Assembly (NCBI RefSeq): GCF_018691265.1
Contig: NW_024881283.1
Location: 5,491,731-5,555,730, forward strand
Length of the DNA stretch: 64,000 nucleotides
Source: Tyto alba
Lineage: Eukaryota > Chordata > Aves > Strigiformes > Tytonidae
Direction: 5' to 3'
Made by a program: the position numbers and the translations under genes. Positions 11,201-22,949 of the stretch are shown here, one piece after another. The notes beneath the pieces were generated by a model that made no database searches, was not told the DNA's origin, and saw nothing but the letters and a program-made list of their open reading frames with translations. How positions within the stretch are numbered: position 1 is the first letter of the stretch; every line of letters starts with the position of its first letter.

Positions 11201-14200
11201 TGGATTTCTAGAGATTACAGTCCCAGTAACACAATAGGAAATGAATGGTTTATTCATTATACAGTTCTGTGTAATTCTAGACCTGGGGATACAGTCTCCC
11301 TAGAATACGTTATAACTCTTCACAGCACAGGGAGAGAGCTCCAGGCTGGCTGATACTTCATCCACTCTGTGAGACCTAGGTCTTTGTGGCAGCTGATTCA
11401 AATGTAATGAATCTCAGGAGATTCAGATCTAACTTCGGCAAGTGTAATACGTAAGATTACTCTGAAGGCTTCCTTGGAAATTCATTCTTTGACAGAAAAT
11501 AAGGATCAACATCAGATGTCTAAAGGAAGTGTCTGCCTTCTACTCCAGGTGAAACGTTTGACTTTGGGCATGCATGACTGCAATAAGTGTGCCTCATGTT
11601 CCTTTTCGTTAAAGACCACCAGTCCTCACAGCTGGATTTCCTGGGGTTCATGGATGCCCATGATGATACCTCTGGCCAGGAAGCTCAGCCTCCAGAAAGA
11701 AATGAGTGTGTAAATCACGGCAGGTCCAAACTAAAAGATTTAATGTGACAAAGCTTGTGAGTTTTGTGATGTCTGACTCCATGCACCAAATCTCAGGACA
11801 CAATTGTTTTGAGTTTTCTCTGGGGTGCAGACGGGACCTGAAATTCTTCCAAGAGCTGGTGATTTTTCAATATACTTCTTAAGATAATTCAGCACATTCT
11901 GTTATATGGGAACCAGAAGTGGGAAGGAAAAAATAGTTGTAATGTTAAGTCATATCCAAAACAAAGACTAGTGGAAGAGAACTTTGCCTCACATAAGCAT
12001 ATCATAAGTATACAGTAGGCGAGTGTTCCCTGATTGTACGGACCCCAGCTGTTCTCAACATGTTCATCCAGTGATTATTCAAGATTTAAATTTTTGCATC
12101 TTTGAAATAAGATGTAGTTCCCATTGTTTAAATTCCCTATTTCAAGTATCATCACTCTCACTCAACAGAATTATTGACCTAGGTTAATATTATAGCTGCT
12201 GAGACAAAGAGCAAAACAATGAAATTATAACAAATTATGAAGGTTGGATGAGTCATGAAAATTCATCCCTGCCCTAATAAAACATGGAGAGGAAATACAA
12301 TTAAGTTTAATAACTCTAGCGTGTGAGAATCAAAGTTATGAAGGAGTATTTATCATGGAGATCCTGACAGTAAATAGAAAATTAAATAATACCCATGCTC
12401 CATAAGAATGGGGTATTTTATCAGTTTGTTATTGAATCACCCATCTTCAACCATCTTCATTGCTTACCCATGATTTTGATGGATGATGACCCATAACCTG
12501 CCATTCAGGATGGTGCAAAATTATTTCAACCCTTGCAAATACAGGGAGTTATATTTGAAATCACTGGGTTAAATGCCTCACTGCAGACTGCATCACTGAA
12601 ACCTTGCTCTGTGTTGATTTCACCATTATATGTTCAGGTAGCTTCGTGCCTGACAGGCAGTGTGAATGCTGGATTGAACCTGGTGTCCACTCAACCAAGA
12701 GTGCTCACAGCAGTGAGGATTTGGGGGTAGAGTCTTAACTATCCTTCTCAGCATCCAGGACTTCTGGAGGATTCCCCAGAGCATGGTACAGCTGCAGGTG
12801 ATGACCGCTGGGACTCCTCTGATGAGATACAGGTGCCTCCACTGCTCCCCAGTCCCCCCCTCACAGTCAGGGGGGGATATAGGCGCCTCAGAATGGAAGC
12901 CTCCCAGATGGATGAATTACGCCTTCCACAGAGCTGTGTGTTGGCTGCCTAGTGGAACAGAAAACGTGCCTCTCTGGGGTTGGGTGTTGAATTTGTAGAT
13001 GTCTTCTGTTAAATGGTGTTAGTCCCATCCTTTGTGCCTTTTCCTGCAGGCCCCTGTGGGCAATGGTTGTGTGACTGTGTGATTAGAGCAACCTTCCCTG
13101 CGGCGTTCAGTGGTTATGTTGGTGCCGTTGACAAATGGTACGAGATACTTCATGAGGATTTGAATTGTGCAAGAAACTGTATCCATGTTCTGCTAATAAA
13201 ATGGTTAGCAAGGTGCAGCTGTGACTTAAAGCTACTTTACAGTCCTTTGGTATTGAGCTCTCTTCTACTGAACTCTGCAAAAGTTTGAAGGATTGGGCAC
13301 TTCAGCATGGACTACTGGCTTTACCTTTGCCATAACTCAGTAAATTCCACTGGGAATTCTCAAATTCATTATCCTTCTTGCAGATCAGGACTTCTTACAG
13401 CTGTAGAATTGCTGAGGGGCTTCAAATATTATCAAGGAGTTCCCAGCATCCTAAACTGGAGCTGGATCCAGGGGGAAAAAATCCCTGACAAGAGCCTGGA
13501 TGTGGAAGTGAACCCCTTTTGTACAGTGCTGAGCTGCTGTCCTGTGCAAGAACCATGGAACAGCTTCCCACATCATGAGATTCACACAGATTAAGTCAAT
13601 AATAAGTCAAGTAGAGAAGCCTGCATAGCACAGTAACTGGTTTCTCTCTCACACCGCCATCCTTGGTGATTTTAAACTTCAGATGAAACTGGGAGACTTG
13701 TCAGTAGTCCTCTGAATCTGAATTTTCCTCTCCATTTGATACTTGCAGCTCCCTTTAATAAAGGAGAGGCAGTTAAAAACATCCAGAGCCGTGACTTGAA
13801 AAGATATGTTCCCTCAACAGGCATTGCAATTGATCTGATCAGAGTAGCCAGCCACTACCTCTTTGGAGAGAAGCCTCTGGCTGCAGTGATCTGTGTTGCA
13901 GTTAAACTTCCAACTGTGCAGGATTGGAGAGTGGGATCTGCCCCACTTGTTTTATACTCTGTTTTCACAGCTATAGCTATTTCCAGAAATTGCATGGGCA
14001 CTCAATGGCAAAAGACCAACTGTGTTGAAGTCAGAGATGTCACAGAAACCAGGATTTCATTAGCACTGCGTGGTTCAGCTGAACTCCTGGAGAGTCCCTG
14101 GAATTATTCAGGCCACTTAGGAAACCTGTGCATTTACATACTCCCTGTAAACTCTGTACACAACAGCTAAAGAAAAAAAATCCTTTCTGTCTTTCCTGGG

Positions 14201-15043
14201 TTAGCACCGTGTTTCCTGTAAAGTGACCACGGGGTGTTCATTCTCCATTTGCACCTTCAGGCACCTGCTGGGGACGCAGTGCTCCACTCGCCACTGGCCC
14301 AGGCCACCAGCCATGCTGGAACCGGGCAACTGTGCCACGCTTTTCCACGCCAGGTTGTCCTTTCTGCTGTGCCTAGATGTTGTGCAGCCACTCCTGCACC
14401 AACAGGGAGCAAGCAGGGATGCAAACCAGTCCTGCCCTGAGGTAGAGGGAGGTAGTGGCATGCTAGAGGAAGACAGAGGCTCTTTGAAACTGGAGGATGT
14501 TCTGTATTCATATTATTCCATATGCTTTCAGATCACCACAGATGCCTTTGTACCAGGGTAGCAATTTAAAACAGCCCTGAGTGGTATTGTAGCTTGCCAG
14601 GTCCCAGCAACCACTGAATATGGAAGAGCAAATGTTCCTTCATCGTTGAGCAGAGGATAAAATCTGCCCCTGAATAAAGTTTGCCTTGAACTCTGCTTCC
14701 CCTGTTTTATACTTCATCTGGGGTTTTGGTTGTTGTTTTGTTTGCCTTTTTTTTTTTCCCCTCCTTCACGCAGTAAATGTTTAATGAGTGCTCTAAGCAT
14801 TCAGGCATCATGAAGTTTCAAAAGTTCTCATGTTCAATGCATTTAAAACCCAGATCAAATGAAAAAAAAAATTACTGCTGGAAGGCAAATCCATTTTATT
14901 CCGTCATAAATGGCCAGCGTGACATGCAAAACAAAGGGACTTGATGAGTAGAGCAGTTCAGAAAATAGCAGCAGGGAGATCTTATTTGTGGGAGTCACAG
15001 ATGGAAGAAATCATTTACTTGTATTCTGATTAACAACAACAGT
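8293..15043. other. non-coding stretch
   Basis: No feature I can support. The plus-strand open frames at 13013-13288, 13307-13594 and 13736-14170 (up to 144 codons) are consecutive, but they start at non-ATG codons or lack splice signals, and I recognise no domain in their products. A T-rich tract lies at 14721-14760. Confidence 0.5.
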
Positions 15044-15071
15044 AACAAAAGCTGCATATGTAGCTTTTGTT
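15044..15071. repeat. 28-bp near-perfect palindrome
   Basis: The arms AACAAAAGCTGCAT and ATGTAGCTTTTGTT are reverse complements except at one position per arm, and there is no spacer. It could extrude a short cruciform, be a symmetric protein-binding site, or be a residue of a small inverted-repeat element. Nothing around it identifies its role. Confidence 0.5.
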
Positions 15072-15252
15072 GTGCCTGCCCTCCTATCCCTCAATACAGT
15101 AACTCCTGACAATATTTTGTTGCTTAGTCAGCAGTTCTTGGAAACTCCACTTTGGCTCACCTCAACATCAAGGACTTCAGACCTGACTGTAACAGAAAGA
15201 AAGTGAAAGAGCTGCAGAGTTTTACATCTTCCAACTTCTGGATGGTGGCAGA

Positions 15253-15258
15253 TTTATT
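15253..15258 (-). terminator. possible polyadenylation signal AATAAA
   Basis: On the minus strand AATAAA lies shortly after the stop codon of the long open frame at 15275-15874. The hexamer is common by chance. Its position is the only reason to list it. Confidence 0.2.
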
Positions 15259-15274
15259 TGAGTGAAGTTACCAG

Positions 15275-15874
15275 CTATATACATGGGTAAAATATGTAGA
15301 TGGCTAAATGCCCCTGCTGAACGAGAAAGTCATAGCTTAGATTTGGCTTGCACATGCCTGTCTCTCTCCTCGTAGAAAATACCTCCTCAAAAAGATCAGG
15401 GATTCGATATAAGACTGTGTGTTGGGAGCAGCCAGAGCGCTCACTCTCATACTGATTTTTTCTGGGGCTAATGGTCTTGTCAGTGCCAGAAGTGATAAAG
15501 CTGGGTGGGCAGACCTTTGATTTATTTTTCTTCTCCTTTTCTGTCCCACAGAGGGCAGGTGCTCTGCTCCACTGTGTTTTTGCAGCTATCTCCAGGACTG
15601 AAGTGGCCTCTTGTTCTTCCAGGATTATATACTGACCTTCATTTCTCCGTGCGCCAGGTCTCGCTTCACCTCTTCCAGCCTGAGGACTGCTCTTCTCCCG
15701 TACAGACCCTGACGTCCTTGCTTCACACAAGTCTTTGGGTACTTCTGCAGAATCACTTAATGGAAAAAGCCATTTGGGGAGGGAGGAAACCTTCTTCAGA
15801 AACAACTGATCACAACAGCCTAAACAGCCTTTTCTCCAAGCAGCTTCTTGTCACTTGGACTCCAATTGATTGTC
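15275..15874 (-). other. long minus-strand open frame of unknown status
   Basis: The frame is open from a TGA near 15874 to a TAG at 15275-15277, about 190-200 codons, with no ATG near its start. The first start-like codon is TTG at 15805. The product is hydrophilic in its middle (a lysine-rich KEKKNKSK stretch) with no domain or signal peptide I recognise. In the same frame, upstream of the TGA, are about 18 sense codons and then another stop. An AATAAA follows the final stop by about 17 bases (complement of 15253-15258). It may be a terminal exon of a lineage-specific transcript, a decayed pseudogene, or chance. A plus-strand frame of 170 codons (15505-16017) overlaps it, so both cannot be taken at face value. 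Confidence 0.2.
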
Positions 15875-16402
15875 AAACATGCAGCTGTCATAGTTGGGGT
15901 AAATATCCTACATCACTTTTTCTTCAGCAAATGGAACTTTGTCCTGAAGCTAGAGATCTCTATTGTTTGAGATACTTCTGTCTGGCTCCGCATCCCTCAT
16001 TTGATAGATATCTCTAGATATCACTTCTGCTTGCCTCTGTAGCAATTTCTTTCATGCTTCTTTGCAAATAAAGACCATATATTTATATCCTAATAGCCTT
16101 GCTTGACTTGGGAGACTATTAAGAAGTGACATCCTCTTTCATTTTTGATCTCTTGCTCCTGTCAGAGAAGAAACAAGTGAGCTGGGAGGAAGTCCTTGAG
16201 TTTCATGGTGCTAGTAATCAGTAATGATTTCTCCAGGTTATCTGTGATAACAGTGCATCTCTTAGGAGGACAGGTTAAGAGCATGTCTGGCATGACAGTG
16301 AAATGAGTTGCGCACTGCTGCAAAGACTTTCTTCGCACAGGTTCAGGCATTTTACACCTGCTCCATTTCTGTATGCCCAAGATCAGCAGTAATGATTATC
16401 TT

Positions 16403-16525
16403 CTTCCACTGAATCTTGATTAGGTTTCTCTCTCCTCATTCCCTATGATTAACCAATGAAGCATTATCTCCTTCCTTTCCTGTGTCCATGCACTGGGGAA
16501 GTTGTTGAGCAGCAAAGCACAGACA
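16403..16525. repeat. duplicated segment, copy A
   Basis: It aligns without gaps over 123 bases to 16915-17037. By hand count 88 of 123 positions match (72%), with the downstream two thirds better conserved than the part after the first 14 bases. Shared anchors are CCACTGAATCT at the start, TTATCTC in the middle and CACAGACA at the end. The flanks do not align obviously. I do not recognise the family. It could be an old local duplication or two insertions of one repeat. Confidence 0.75.
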
Positions 16526-16914
16526 GTCAGGAGCGAGTGTACAGAATTCCTCTGCTGACAGCAGTGGGGGCTAAAAGCCAGCCCAGGATCCTTCTCTGCC
16601 ACTGCTAATATTGTTGCAAGCCAATTCCCATGCCAACAGTCCGCTGACTGTCAAAAGGCTTGAAAGCTTCGGATCATAAATTTGCCATGTCAGAAGTTCT
16701 GTGGAAGACAGAGAGATCTGAAGAATTGGTGTAGCCGGGCAAGCTGGCTCACAAACCTCCAGGCGCGGGGGGTGTGCCGGGAGGTGCATGATGTGACCCC
16801 TGCACGTTCCCGCTTCCAGCAGCGGCGCTTGACATTCAGAAAAAACAGCAGGGCTGCTTGTTTTGTAGATTTGTTTCAAACCATATTCTACAAAGTCCTT
16901 CAAGTTCAAACCTC

Positions 16915-17037
16915 TTTCCACTGAATCTGGCGATGCTTTCACCCTCCCTTTTGTCTATGGTTGATCGGTGAAGCTTTATCTCTCTCCTTCTCTGTATTCA
17001 TACAGTGTGGAAGTCGTTAAACAGTGAACCACAGACA
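16915..17037. repeat. duplicated segment, copy B
   Basis: Second copy of the 123-base segment, 512 bases downstream of copy A and in the same orientation. On the minus strand an open frame of 123 codons (16571-16942) begins inside it at a GTG and reads out of it. That frame is not conserved in copy A, which argues against a shared coding function. Confidence 0.75.
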
Positions 17038-20000
17038 TATAGGAACAGAATCAAGGAAAACTATTCTAACAAAAATACTTCAGAAATTCCAGATATCCAG
17101 AATTGTTTGATAAAACCTTACCAAGAACATTAAAACTAACGGTCCATTTTGACACAGACTGTCCTATTGTGTGTTAGATTTTCAGTATCGATCCCTTTAA
17201 TGCTTATTAAAATTAATTTAATACAGAGATCAATGAATGAAATACAAAGTACAACAGACATGAAATAAATATACGTCATAAAACAGAAATATATTAAATA
17301 CCTTAAATGGACTCTGTATCCAAGCAGTGCTTGTAGTTATGCCAGGTTCTGTGGGATTACAGCTATTCGATCACGGTGAAGAGACTAATAATTTGTTATT
17401 TCTAGTGAAAAGTCTGCTCAGTACAATTTTTATTGAATATCCACTTATCTGGATTGAGAGGGGACTGTCAGAATTGTGGTGCTTTGAGAAAGTTCTTTGC
17501 AAACTTAAGACAAATAAATAAAGACTTGCAAAGAAGCAGCAGAGCTCTGAAGGCAGAGAAGCATAACCCAGGTGAGCGGATGTCTCCCAGATAACACGAT
17601 CTGATCCTGAGCAGAATCAATCAAAATGACACTGAGTTGGTAGAGCTTTGCTCAGAGAAACCACTTCTCTCCCAGCTCTGGTGCTTCTCCAAGGGAAGCA
17701 TAAAGCCAGGTGCAACTGTGGAGGAGCAGGCAACCTTTCCAAACACATTGCTACCTACAAGGTACTGAATGCAGAGTACATCCCTGCAGTCAAACTGAAT
17801 CGAGGACACAATAAGGATAAAACGGCCTGCTGGCTCTCTTCCCTTAAAATCCACACTGGTTTTTTGTCCCTCCTGGATCAGCGAAATATAAAATCTTCCT
17901 CTTCACCCCTTGTTGAGGTTCTAGCTGTCATTCCAGACTTTGGGATGTTTGTACCTTTGCCCAGGTCTCACTTCCACAGAGGGATAGACACCAAGCTGTA
18001 GGGAGCCCTTCCATAGTATCTGCTTCCATGTGCTGGTAATCGTGACCATGACCACACACAACTTTTGTTAACCTGGGTACACTTCTGGGCACGGCAACAT
18101 GAAACTCGGCTAATCGTCCCCTGCTCCCTCGGGTTCTAGGGGTGATTCAGAAATGGTGCTGAATTTTGGGATGTTGCAGCCTCACAATACACCTTACCAA
18201 AGCAAGTAAGTCCAAAGTTTGCATGGGTATGTCTGAATTCATTTAGTCAGGACAGAGGGACTAGGGTGTAGATTTATTACAGGCAGTGCTTTCCCTGGGG
18301 CAAAGCAGAGGTGATGAGCAGTGTGCGCTGGCAAAGAGGAAGGTGGGAAACCTCAGACACTATTCATAAAGGTAATTTTAAACAAATTTTTTAACAAGGT
18401 ATAGGGTAGAAAGATCCTCAGCCACCTTTTTGCTTTATGTAATCTCAGGAGACAAGGCATAACCCTCTTCTGAGTACATTGCATTAAGCCATGGACCAGT
18501 GCCTACAAAGCCGCACTGTGATTTCCTTTATGTCTTTTTTCCTCCTTTCTCAAATTAGAATTATCTAGAGAAGCTGTAACCTTAAGCAAAACTTAAGAAT
18601 TTAAGTGCTTCATCAGACAGAAGGATGGTGTCCCAGAGGATGCCACAAGGAAAGAATCTTATTAAAGCAAATACTGTGTCCCTACAAGAGTGCTTGCTCT
18701 GTAGTGAATTCCTCTCTTAAGCACACTACAGTGAGCTCATGGTTGTTTCCTAATTATACAGCAGAAAGTTTCCTTAGCACACCTTCCAAAATACACTCTT
18801 ATCTTTCATTGGTGATACACCCACAGCTTTTTAAGCAAATGCTTGTCATTGTCTTTTTTTTTTTTTTTTTTTTTTTGGTGAATCTTTAAGATGTATTTTG
18901 ATTACCTCCAACTTTTTTTATAGCCACTGGAACTAGAAATTTAATTTATTGGCTGTGCTATGACTTGCATAAAGACTCTGAAATCTGATGCTTTAAAGAC
19001 CCTCCCTCTCCGGCTATTACAAAGCAAGCAAAAACTGGTTGCTTTTTGTTACTGTTGTTGATTAACCACAGCTTCCCTGCATGTTAATTAGTCCTGCCAT
19101 CTCCTCCTAGATGAGTCCATAAAATGGGCTGTTTTGGAGCCACATCACTTATGGCTCCTTGGCCCATCTAAAGCCGGGGGGGGGAAAGGCTGTAGACCCC
19201 ACAGGGGATGTGTTTCAGCAGGCTCAGCCTCGCGGGAGGGCATCAGAATTGGTTCCCACCCCCTAGAATTTGGCTAGAGGGAGATAGTGGAAAATATTAT
19301 TTAGGGTCTTATTTTTACCCTTGTTTGCATCATGCTGAGCCAAATTATAGAAGCATTGTGAAAATCAGGCAATCTTTATTCTACTCCATGCATTGAGTAC
19401 AATAGCAACTTCTTCTGTTAACTCTTAAAACCTCTGCTAACTTTTCAGAATAGCTTCTATATTTTTCAATCATTTTTCCAATTTTTCATTATTGTTTTGT
19501 CCCTTCTATAAAGAAGGATGAAAATTAAAACACATAAAAACTTCAATTTCTACAGTATGGATCTATTGGTAGATAAAAACTTGCTACAAATCATTAATTC
19601 AAGATGTAGTTTGAGATGCTGTTGTGAAGATGCTGCGGTGACATTGGAGCACAGACAATTCATGGGACTTTCAGTCTAGCACAGATAACTAGATAGCAGC
19701 TGTCTAGCCAGCTCTGGATGTGTCACAGAAGAGCTGAAAACTCTGACTTTCCAGAAGGGCTTCCATTTATGAAGTGTGGATGAGACAAAATTCTGCTCAG
19801 AGGAATCTCCAAGGGCCCATTGTCCCTCCAGCTAAATTCCCTCATCTTCCTCCCCATCTGTAACCTGAACAGAAAGCTTCTATTAGCACCTGGTTGCCCT
19901 CTTCTTGAGAAAGCTTTGAAATCTCTAGCAGAATTGTCCTAAGGATGAACTTGTGTAAAAATTCATCCTCTGGGTGGCATGGCTTAATAAAACCCAGAAA

Positions 20001-20966
20001 ACTTGCATTTAACTTGATTTTTTTTTCCCCTTATACTCACACTTTTCTCAACATCAGTGCTGTACTGAAGTTCTTCAGTCTCTGTCTTCATTTCCCTGAA
20101 CCTTTCCCCAGTATTATTTCTTTTCCTGGTCTGATTTGTATATGGAGGCTCTACAGGAGGAGGTAGTTGCACTTTTGAGACAGAAAAGAAGCATTTTATG
20201 ATGGTGGAGCATCCATTGCTGTGATTGGCAGGGTATGTTTCAGTGTTTTGCAATACTGACTATAATCTCTTATTTGATTTCATCCTTCTCCTTCAGGTAA
20301 GAGAAAATCATAGAAATCACTTAGCTTTAACTGCAGGAGAACAGCCAGACACCTCTCCAATCAAGAAACACACACAAGACCTGTGCTGGATGGCTTTCTT
20401 AACAGAATGCTACGCAGGATTTTAAAATGTGGGCTTTGTTGTGTTAATTGTGCTGTTTATCTGAAATGGTGCATAAAAATGTGCTTTTGTAAGTGTGTGA
20501 ATATATATCTCACCATGATAGTCATATTTAGAGAAAAAGAATTAAGGAGAAAGCATTCTGAAGGCCTGTGCTGCTATGTAAACACTGTAATGAGTGTTAT
20601 CAGCAGTAGCCGTAGATGAGTCATGCTTTGCAGATCACAGATTCACTAATTTGCAAAGGGTCAAAGCAAACCTTCTGGACAGGGTGCTCAGAGGTCCAGA
20701 TTCCTGATTATCGTCCTTTCTTTGGGCACGGCTTGGACAGGGCTATCAGGGGCTCCAGACTCCAGGCTCCAGGTGGGCAGAGGAGGCAAGGGGGTGCTTT
20801 GGGGCAAAGGCTGGGGGACCCCGAATGTAAAACCGGTGGCGCGGGCTGGCTGCTGTAGCGGGGCAGGTTTTATCTGAATTCAATGAATTATTTTACCTAT
20901 ATTACCTAAACATTAGTGGTCCTGAGTAAAACCAGGGATCCTGGAGTGGTGAATATATCGGAGGGG
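17038..20966. other. non-coding stretch
   Basis: No supported gene. AT-rich sequence with many ATTA/TAAT cores lies at 17160-17300. A 23-base T run is at 18854-18876. At about 20284-20302 a good acceptor-like tract ending CTTCAG is followed at once by GTAAGAG, which leaves no room for an exon. Confidence 0.5.
18854..18876. repeat. poly(T) run, 23 bases
   Basis: Uninterrupted T run. No AATAAA lies at a suitable distance on the minus strand, so it does not look like the tail of a retrocopy. Confidence 0.9.
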
Positions 20967-20989
20967 GTGTGTGTGTGTATGTGTGTGTT
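20967..20989. repeat. short (GT)n microsatellite
   Basis: Eleven or so GT units with one AT interruption. It lies just upstream of the MIR-like SINE. Confidence 0.85.
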
Positions 20990-21023
20990 ACTGCCTGCAG
21001 GAGCTTGGACTTCAGTTAGCAAG

Positions 21024-21136
21024 ACAGCAAAGGCAAAGAGGAAGCAAGGTGATGCTCCTGAGATCGCACAGCAGGGCAGAGGCAGGGCTGGCTTTTGAAC
21101 TGGTCTTCCTTTCCCTCTGGTGCCCATTTCACTGGG
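21024..21136 (+). mobile_element. MIR-like ancient SINE fragment
   Basis: The order of sequence blocks follows the MIR core and 3' side as I know them: GAGGAAGCAAGGTGATG, then a GATCGCACAGCAGGGCAGAGG block (MIR: GGTCACACAGC..GGCAGAG), then GGGCTGGCTTTTGAAC (MIR: GCTGGGATTCGAACC), then GGTCTTCC and a final segment ending near CCATTTCACTGG. MIRs are tRNA-derived SINEs mobilised by L2 LINEs early in amniote history. In birds only degraded copies remain. The copy is divergent, and the assignment rests on a remembered consensus. Confidence 0.6.
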
Positions 21137-22921
21137 GTGACAACACCACTCTTACCTGGCACATTAAACCTCCCTGAAAAAGCTGAGCTAATGAGCAACA
21201 TCATAAGGGGACATGAGCATCTGTAGCTGAAATGAATTCTGGCTGAAGTCTACGCTATTCTGAATGTCTCTCTACAACCTGTGAACTAAATTCTGTGTCC
21301 TTGAAGGCCAGCCCTGAAGCTCACCAATATCACAAGAAGCCCTTCAGTTCATGATGCAGGCACTGACATAGGTGCACACAATTAATTTTGCAATAGTTTG
21401 GTTCAATATAATACAGTTAGAATAATTGTTACAAAATTCAGTTACAATACAAGCAGGATTTAAATGGCTGGGTCTTGTGTGAGCTATGGGATAAAAGTCA
21501 TGCAAGTGAGAATGAGAGTGGGAGAACTTAAACAACATCACCACTGATAAAATAAGGAATTAGTTTGCATTTTTACCTTCCATTCTCTTAAAAAAAAATG
21601 CTCAAATTGAAACGACACACTCCTGAATCTTGCAAAAATGTAGGAAATAGGCAAATAAAAGAAGTTTAATATCATGACTCTGTTCCCTGCTATAATGGTT
21701 GTTCATACTACTTGTATTAGAACCCAAGGCTTTCTCTATCTGTAGTCAAAAATAATTTATTCAGCAGCTGACTTAGAGTATTTGAGTAAATCATATGTGA
21801 ATCTGATATTGCTAGCCAAGATTTGTAGACTTCTGTGGTTTTGGGCAATTACGTAGAAATGAAAAAAAACAACTGCTTTTTTGGTGATTCTGTTATTCAA
21901 TTGAACCACCAACTGTTTGAGGTCCATCCATCACAGCAACATGCTCCATTCAGATAATCCTGCAATGCAAGACGAAACCATTTGAGATATAAATCTGAAC
22001 ATGTGGGCTAGGTAATATGGTCTGCAGATAAATTAAACTTGTTTTGAAGAGCTGAGCTGTACATAATAATAAACGCTGGATAAGGAAGGACATGTGAACA
22101 ATAAGAAATAAGCAGCCAAAGCTCTTTCTAGAAACTCTAATGAAAGAAGTTTTCTCCTTTGCTTCTGAGATATGCAGCAAATTAAAAGAGGGAAACTTCA
22201 GCTGTTACCAATAACCAGGTGAGTGCTGCTGCTCAAGGAGAGGTTACAGATACCTCCACGCAGGGCAGCCGTGGGGTGGTGAAGGGGAAATGGGTTACTG
22301 CTCAGGACAAGAGCTTCTGAAAACTGGATGTTACAGTACCTGTCTGTTGGGAGGCCAGGAGTTTTAATCAGACTGCCTGACCTACTTGTATACAGCAGCA
22401 GAGAAAGGAGCTAAACTCTCCTGCTAGAGGCTTAAGGTAAGGACAGAACTGCTAACCTATTGTTCTGGGTGGTTCCGTGTTGCCTTCAGGCTTTACGAAA
22501 GTTTCTGGATGATTCATGCAGCTGGGACGAATCCTCATACGGGGTTCAAGTTCTCTTTGGAAAGCCAGCTGCTCCAACAGCAGAGGAACCTTGGTTAGAG
22601 GTGTCAGGAGGGGGCAATTGCTATAGAACTACTTGTAGTTGCAAGTGCTGAAGAGCTGAAAATAGCTATAGCAGATGGTGAGGTTGCAGCTATAAATACT
22701 GAGTCTGGCAGGTGGTTTCACAGTTAAAATGCTTTCTGGTCACCCAGATAAAAAAATCTTGTGGGAATAAGATGCTTCCAGGAAGCATCAGCTCCTAGAG
22801 GAATAGCAAAAGGCAGCCCTCCAGCCGTGCAGGGCTGCTTGGGTGAACACAGTTGTGTGGACTGCTTGTCCCTTTGTGATCTTCCCCCAAAATATGATTT
22901 CTGCTTAGCTTGTCTGGGGGC

Positions 22922-22949
22922 AAAAAAAAAAAAAAAAAAAAAAAAAAAA
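22922..22949. repeat. poly(A) run, 28 bases
   Basis: Uninterrupted A run. The 60 bases upstream have no AATAAA, and I see no flanking direct repeat, so a retrocopy origin is not supported. Confidence 0.9.

Noticed and set aside
13013..14170. Three consecutive plus-strand open frames that might be exons
   Set aside because: No matching acceptor and donor pairs at their edges, non-ATG starts and no recognisable family.
19820..19865. Possible reverse MIR (CCTCATCTTCCTCCCCATCTG)
   Set aside because: Too short and pyrimidine-biased to separate from chance.
20284..20302. Good splice acceptor CTTCAG
   Set aside because: It is followed immediately by a donor-like GTAAGAG, so no exon fits between them. 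A similar pair near 54782-54796 was rejected for the same reason.
22922..22949. 28-base A run as a processed-pseudogene tail
   Set aside because: No AATAAA in the preceding sequence and no flanking direct repeat.
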